Assembly: GCF_019977335.1 (NCBI RefSeq)
Contig: NZ_AP024653.1
Location: 2,728,001-2,792,000 of the forward strand
Direction: 5' to 3'
Source: Arthrobacter sp. NicSoilB4
Lineage (GTDB): Bacteria; Actinomycetota; Actinomycetes; Actinomycetales; Micrococcaceae
Length of the DNA stretch: 64,000 nt
Shown piece by piece: positions 59,760 to 64,000 of this stretch (position 1 is its first letter; the number at the start of each line of letters is the position of its first letter). The position numbers and the translations under genes are program-made. The notes below the pieces were generated by a model. That model was not told the DNA's origin, ran no database searches, and saw nothing but the letters and a program-made list of their open reading frames with translations.

Positions 59760-60455
59760 CTATGCGGACGGAGGAACGACGTCGATCCGCGTTTCGGTCT
59801 CGGACCGTGCCACAGCCAGGGCCGCGGCGTCGGGGCAGGAAACGGAAACGTACACCGAGGAGCCCGACTTGCTGAACAGCCGGGCGTAGATGGCGGTGGC
59901 CCTGGTGCCGGACCGTTCGCCGCCCTCGAACACCAGCACTTCGACCGCCGGGGCGGGCCCGCCGGGTTCCCCGCCCCAGCGCAGGGCCGCCGGCTCCAGG
60001 TAGGCGGGAAGAATGCTGGCGTCAAGGTACTGGAAGAGGGCCTCCGTGGACGCCCTGTCGTCCCCGGAGACGGCAAGGGCTGATTGGCTGGTCCGGACCT
60101 TTGCCGCGACCATACAGCCGTCTTCCTTCACGTACTCACTCGCGCCGGCTACGTTCTCCTTGACCGGTTTCCATCCCGGGGCGTCGCGCAGCCCGTCGGA
60201 AAGCTGGATGGGCACCCCGGCGGCCAGGGTCTCCCCGGCGGTGAAGGGCATATCCTTCGCTGCGACGGCGGCTGCGTCGTGACCGGGAGTGATGGTGGGG
60301 GTGGCGAGCGTCGGAGGCGCCGGAGCGGCTTTGGGGGCGGAGGGGTCCGGGACGCCGACGCTGCAGCCCGCAAGCGTCGCCGCCACGGCGAGCGCCAGGA
60401 ACCCGCGGCTCCCGCGACTCCCCCGGCCAGCCCCGGATTCCAGCTTGCTGCCCAT
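59760..60455 (-). CDS. Probable lipoprotein of unknown function
   Basis: From the ATG at 60455 the product is 231 residues with a signal peptide ending in the lipobox LAGC. A proline and alanine-rich linker follows, then a globular domain (about 70-231) with DGCMVAAKVRTSQSALAVSGDDRAS in its middle. The residues upstream of this ATG are arginine-rich and do not resemble a signal peptide. Convergent with the DoxX-like gene. No family was recognised. Confidence 0.7.
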   Translation of the reverse strand: MGSKLESGAGRGSRGSRGFLALAVAATLAGCSVGVPDPSAPKAAPAPPTLATPTITPGHDAAAVAAKDMPFTAGETLAAGVPIQLSDGLRDAPGWKPVKENVAGASEYVKEDGCMVAAKVRTSQSALAVSGDDRASTEALFQYLDASILPAYLEPAALRWGGEPGGPAPAVEVLVFEGGERSGTRATAIYARLFSKSGSSVYVSVSCPDAAALAVARSETETRIDVVPPSA

Positions 60456-60574
60456 GCTCCCGCCCCAATGTCGCCATGCCGGTTCGTTTTTCCGCCCGTG
60501 CCTCCGCACGATTCTAGACTCTCTCCACGACGGCGCCCGTCCCCTGCGCCGATTCACGTATCGCGGAAAACGGG

Positions 60575-61477
60575 CTACGCCAGGACACGTACCGCCCCAG
60601 GGACCACCTCGATCGTGAGCGGCAAGGGACCGATCCGTTCCCCGTCGGCGTAGGCCACCACGTTGTCGGCCGACAGCTCCACTTTGCGGACCCGCCGGAT
60701 GTGCACTGCCGGATGGCCGAGGTGGCCACCGGAAAAGACCCTGGGAAAGACCTTCAGCAGGCCTGTGCGGGAAAGCGGGCTGACGATGAACAGGTCCAGG
60801 AGGCCGTCGTCGAGCACGGCGTTAGGCGTCACCTTCATTCCGCCGCCGATCGACTGGCCGTTGGCGACGGAAATCAGCATCGCACCCTGCCGCCAGGTCT
60901 CGCCGTCGGCTGTCACGGTGTAGTCGATGGCCCGGAACGAGGCGAGTTCACGGAGCATCGCCAGGTGGTAGCGTGCCTGGCCGCGGGGCCAGCGCCAGGC
61001 GTTGGCCCGTTCGTTGACGGCCGCGTCGAACCCGGCGGACACCACACCGGCGAACCAGCGGGACGTCCCTTCGGAGGAGGCTCGGCCGGCGTCGATCAGC
61101 CGCCCGCCGGATTCCAGGGCTGCCAGCACCGTCGCGCAGGCTGCGGGAATGTCGTGGGCCGGCACGCCGAGCGTCCGCGCCATGTCGTTCCCGGTGCCGG
61201 TCGGGACAATCCCCAGCGGGACCGTCCCAAAGGGCATGCCCGACCCGGCGAGCGCATTCACGCCGAGATGGACCATTCCGTCACCGCCCACCACAACGAG
61301 GGCATCCGCCCCTGAGGCCAGCGCCTTGTCCACCGACGCGGCGAGCGCGGCATAGCTGTCCTCGCACAGGAGCGCGACGTCGGCCCCGGCCGCCTCGAAG
61401 AAGGCGGCCGCCTCGTTGCCGGCATGCAGGCCCCGGCCAAAGGACGCCCGAGGGTTGACGGCAACGGCGATAAACAT
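60575..61477 (-). CDS. Diacylglycerol/lipid kinase family protein (YegS/DagK-like)
   Basis: The 300-residue protein has the N-terminal kinase motif VVVGGDGMVHLGVNAL and the PTGTGNDMARTLG segment that completes the nucleotide site. A beta-rich C-terminal domain ends IEVVPGAVRVLA. It would phosphorylate diacylglycerol or a related lipid at the membrane. A 120-bp gap separates it from the lipoprotein gene downstream. Confidence 0.9.
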   Translation of the reverse strand: MFIAVAVNPRASFGRGLHAGNEAAAFFEAAGADVALLCEDSYAALAASVDKALASGADALVVVGGDGMVHLGVNALAGSGMPFGTVPLGIVPTGTGNDMARTLGVPAHDIPAACATVLAALESGGRLIDAGRASSEGTSRWFAGVVSAGFDAAVNERANAWRWPRGQARYHLAMLRELASFRAIDYTVTADGETWRQGAMLISVANGQSIGGGMKVTPNAVLDDGLLDLFIVSPLSRTGLLKVFPRVFSGGHLGHPAVHIRRVRKVELSADNVVAYADGERIGPLPLTIEVVPGAVRVLA

Positions 61478-61603
61478 GCGCTGAATTATGCCAGCCGCCG
61501 GGGAACCTTCCGTGCCGGTACGCGCGTTCTTCCCCTAGCCGGTTAAACTGGCCGGGCCGGACGTCCAGGCCGGGCTGGCACCATCGAGGCAAAGGATTTT
61601 TGC

Positions 61604-62560
61604 TTGACGCAGGGCAACAGCTCGCATTACCAGGTCCTTCGGATCCCCGTGACGGCGACGGATAAGGAGATCAAGGTGGCCTACCGCAAGGCTGCTCGGA
61701 CCGCGCACCCGGATCACGGCGGCGACCCGGCTGCGTTCCGGCGTGTCACCCTCGCTTACGAGACATTGATCGATGCCAAGAGCCGCGCCGACTACGACCG
61801 GTCCTACGGCAGCGGCCGCGGCGCCTTCGCGTCCCCGCCGGCCGACGAGGGCGCCCACTTTGACGCCCCGGCAGCCGGCAGCCGAGCGTCGGCCAACGTC
61901 CGCCGCCCCAACACGCCCCGGAACACAGCCGCCGACCCGCCGGTCTACCTCCCGCCCTTCGAGCAGTACGCCGGGACCGGTGAGGTGCCGCTGATCCCGC
62001 AGGACCTGGCCGCACAGCAGGTCCACGGGCTGCCCCGCAAACGCGGCATCTTCGGTGCGGAGGCACGGATCCAGCGGGAAATGCGGACGGTGCAGCTCAT
62101 CAGCCGGCAGGTCCTCCCCGCCATCCCGGCCGCCCGGCTCATCAACGGGCTGCAGTCGCCGGCCGACAACAGCCACATCGACCACGTGGTGCTTTCCGGC
62201 TACCGCATGGCGGTCATCGGCTCCATGCTGCTCCCGCCCGGCGCCTACGCCTGGAACGGCAGCGCCCTGACCCACGGCGGCCGGTCCATCGCCCCGCCCC
62301 AGCTGGCCCACGTGGTGCGCCGGATGCAGGACATCTTTCCGGAACTCAACGTCACCGGCTGGACCGTGGTCCACAGCACCAACGGAAACCTGCACGAACC
62401 GGTGATCGACCGGCACCGCCGCTCAGGCGCCCACGAGACCGTCCAGGTGGTCAACGCCGCCGGGCTGGCACGCGGCCTCAAGCAGTTCCTGAGTTCCGGA
62501 CCGGCCCCCAACACGGTGATCGTTCCGGTGCTGGCACGGCTGCTGCGCGGGATGCACTAA
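61604..62560 (+). CDS. J-domain protein with a NERD-like C-terminal domain
   Basis: The 318-residue protein begins at TTG with AAAGGA seven bases upstream. Residues 5-70 form a J-domain, with the HPD motif in AHPDHGGD, so it can stimulate a DnaK-type ATPase. A disordered linker (70-110) follows, and the C-terminal region (about 150-318) has HIDHVVLSGYRMAVIGSMLLPPGAYAW. This resembles the first half of NERD nuclease-related domains but without their usual E-x-K. No zinc finger is present, so it is not a DnaJ. Context (trmL, 21 bp downstream) gives no function. Confidence 0.8.
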   Translation: MTQGNSSHYQVLRIPVTATDKEIKVAYRKAARTAHPDHGGDPAAFRRVTLAYETLIDAKSRADYDRSYGSGRGAFASPPADEGAHFDAPAAGSRASANVRRPNTPRNTAADPPVYLPPFEQYAGTGEVPLIPQDLAAQQVHGLPRKRGIFGAEARIQREMRTVQLISRQVLPAIPAARLINGLQSPADNSHIDHVVLSGYRMAVIGSMLLPPGAYAWNGSALTHGGRSIAPPQLAHVVRRMQDIFPELNVTGWTVVHSTNGNLHEPVIDRHRRSGAHETVQVVNAAGLARGLKQFLSSGPAPNTVIVPVLARLLRGMH

Positions 62561-62581
62561 CAGTCTCGCTAGGATGGGACA

Positions 62582-63049
62582 GTGTTCCGCATCCTCTTCC
62601 ACACCCCAGAAATCCCCGGCAATACGGGCAACGCGATCCGGCTGGCCGCCATCACCGGCGCCGAACTGCACCTGGTCGAGCCCCTGGGCTTCGATTTCTC
62701 CGACGCGAAACTGCGGCGGGCCGGCCTCGACTACCACGACCTCGCCGTCGTGACCGTCCACCGGGACATCGACGCGGCCTGGGCAGCCCTCGCACCGGAG
62801 CGCGTCTACGCCTTCACCTCCGACGGCGAAGCGTCCTACACGGACATCAGTTACCGTCCCGGTGACGTGCTCATGTTCGGCCGGGAATCCGTGGGCCTGC
62901 CCGAGGACCTCAAACACGACCCCCATGTCACCTCCCGCGTCCGGCTGCCGATGCTGCCCTCCTTGCGTTCGCTGAACCTTGCCAACGCAGCCTCGATCGC
63001 GGTCTACGAGGCCTGGCGCCAGAACGGATTCGACGGCGCCAAGCTCTAG
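62582..63049 (+). CDS. trmL: tRNA (cytidine34-2'-O)-methyltransferase TrmL
   Basis: The 155-residue SPOUT enzyme shows the family motifs: EIPGNTGNAIRLAA (N-terminal), VLMFGRESVGLPEDL and MLPSLRSLNLANAASIAVYEAW, which form the knotted SAM site. It methylates the 2'-O of the wobble base in leucine tRNAs. The GTG start has AGGATGG upstream. It is followed by a 229-bp gap before sigK, in which no gene is seen. Confidence 0.94.
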   Translation: MFRILFHTPEIPGNTGNAIRLAAITGAELHLVEPLGFDFSDAKLRRAGLDYHDLAVVTVHRDIDAAWAALAPERVYAFTSDGEASYTDISYRPGDVLMFGRESVGLPEDLKHDPHVTSRVRLPMLPSLRSLNLANAASIAVYEAWRQNGFDGAKL

Positions 63050-63278
63050 CCCCCACAACTTTCCCTACGCCCCGCCCATCCAGGTCCGCCACAGCGTCGA
63101 ATCACCTGTGAAGCCCAGTTGGGCCAACGGGAACCGGAGCGGGGAAAGGAGCGAGGAGCGGCAGGTGACAACAACGCACGTGCACAGGTTTACCGACCGG
63201 CGGCTTGCCGGCGGCCTCGCCCCCCGGGAAGCCCATCCTGACCCGCGATCGGCGGCGGGCACCTTATGCTTGAAGGTG

Positions 63279-63884
63279 ATGGACACTCCCAACGCCCCGA
63301 ACCCCGAGGCCACCGCTACCCCGGGCACTCCAGCCGAAGTAAACCGGAGACTCGGTGCCTTGCTGGAATTGATTGCCCGCGGTGACCAAGCAGCCTTCGC
63401 GGAGTTCTACGAACTCACGTCCCGGCGCGTATTCGGCATGGCCCGGCGGGTTCTGATCGACGTGGAACTCAGCGAGGACACCACCCAGGAAGTCTTCCTC
63501 CAGGTCTGGCAGAACGCCGCCAAGTTCAACCCGGAGGCGGGGAGCCCGCTCGCCTGGCTGATGACCATTTCGCACCGCAGGGCCGTGGACAAGGTCCGTT
63601 CCTCCCAGTCGTCCACCGACCGGGAAGCGAAATACGGCGCCAGCAGCCAGGACATCGACCACGATTCCGTCTCCGACGAAGTCGGCAGCCGGCTTGAAGC
63701 CGAGGCTGTGGTGCGTTGCCTGGAGACGCTGACCGACACACAACAGGAGTCCGTGCGGCTCGCCTACTACGGCGGCCTCACCTACCGGGAAGTCGCAGAG
63801 AAGCTCAATGCTGCGGTGCCCACCATCAAGTCCCGCATCCGCGACGGACTAATCCGACTGAAGACCTGTCTGGGGGTGAGTTGA
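63279..63884 (+). CDS. sigK: ECF RNA polymerase sigma factor SigK
   Basis: From the ATG at 63279 the product is 201 residues. Region 2 shows FYELTSRRVFGMARRVLIDVELSEDTTQEVFLQVW, and region 4 has TDTQQESVRLAYYGGLTYREVAEKLNAAVPTIKSRIRDGLIRL. These blocks match SigK of the ECF19 group. A TATGCT -10-like box ends eight bases upstream, so the message may be leaderless. The stop codon is one base before the start of the RskA-like gene. Confidence 0.92.
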   Translation: MDTPNAPNPEATATPGTPAEVNRRLGALLELIARGDQAAFAEFYELTSRRVFGMARRVLIDVELSEDTTQEVFLQVWQNAAKFNPEAGSPLAWLMTISHRRAVDKVRSSQSSTDREAKYGASSQDIDHDSVSDEVGSRLEAEAVVRCLETLTDTQQESVRLAYYGGLTYREVAEKLNAAVPTIKSRIRDGLIRLKTCLGVS

Positions 63885-63885
63885 G

Positions 63886-64000
63886 ATGACCGACATGAAC
63901 GCACATGACAAAGGCCACGTCCCTGCCGGCTTCGCAGCCGATATCGCCACCGACCTCGCCTCGGGCCGCGCGGCTGACCTCGCCGAGCTGTACGCCCTGA
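63886..64000 (+). CDS. rskA: Anti-sigma-K factor RskA, N-terminal fragment (3' end outside window)
   Basis: The frame opens at the ATG at 63886, one base after the sigK stop, and is open to the window edge (38 codons). It contains IATDLASGRAADLAELYAL, the sigma-binding N-terminal helix of RskA-type zinc-less anti-sigma factors. The membrane span and C-terminal domain should lie beyond the window. Confidence 0.85.
   Translation, partial: MTDMNAHDKGHVPAGFAADIATDLASGRAADLAELYAL

Overview
The window is high-GC actinobacterial chromosome. It carries mtrA-mtrB-lpqB, whiB, a bldC-like gene, a PdtaS-type kinase, the ~180 kDa class of NAD-glutamate dehydrogenase, SigK with an RskA-like anti-sigma factor, and an Rv3235-family gene next to secA. 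Gene content and order look like Micrococcaceae (Arthrobacter or Pseudarthrobacter); that assignment is from memory of the family, not from a search. I saw no rRNA, tRNA, insertion sequence, phage gene or CRISPR array.

Bases 1-18150 are a cell-surface polysaccharide locus. On the minus strand a probable long transcription unit runs glf, glfT2, ABC permease, ABC ATPase, acyltransferase-SGNH, a large GT-C-like membrane protein, capF and capG. It ends at a perfect hairpin with a T-tract (6673-6699). A separate minus-strand pair holds capE and a family-4 glycosyltransferase. Plus-strand genes encode a flippase fragment, a family-2 glycosyltransferase, a DUF2304 protein and a second large membrane protein. 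Together they predict an exported polymer using galactofuranose and N-acetyl-L-fucosamine.

Bases 18392-34400 hold an EccC/EssC-like FHA-FtsK ATPase with no visible secretion partners, whiB, pdtaS, gdh, a CpaB/CpaE-like pair, a bldC-like gene, an unknown gene, a LysM membrane protein and an Rv3235-family protein. Bases 34560-47650 are housekeeping: secA, a YcaQ/AlkZ-like glycosylase, long hpf, comF, lpqB-mtrB-mtrA (transcribed mtrA first), a DUF4166 protein, a cysteine-free MetE-like protein and chorismate mutase. Bases 47806-53381 are an oligopeptide ABC transporter operon.

Bases 53708-59743 are the most interesting regulatory stretch. mnmA and a cysteine desulfurase flank an oppositely oriented FAD-dependent oxidoreductase gene. 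Farther on lie an EamA transporter, a winged-helix regulator with a SufR-like cysteine cluster, and a divergent DoxX-like gene. Two promoters, for the oxidoreductase and for the DoxX-like gene, share a 30-bp imperfect inverted repeat at the same register over the -10 box, which predicts a small redox or Fe-S regulon. The window ends with a lipoprotein, a diacylglycerol-kinase-like gene, a J-domain protein with a NERD-like tail, trmL, sigK and the start of its anti-sigma gene.
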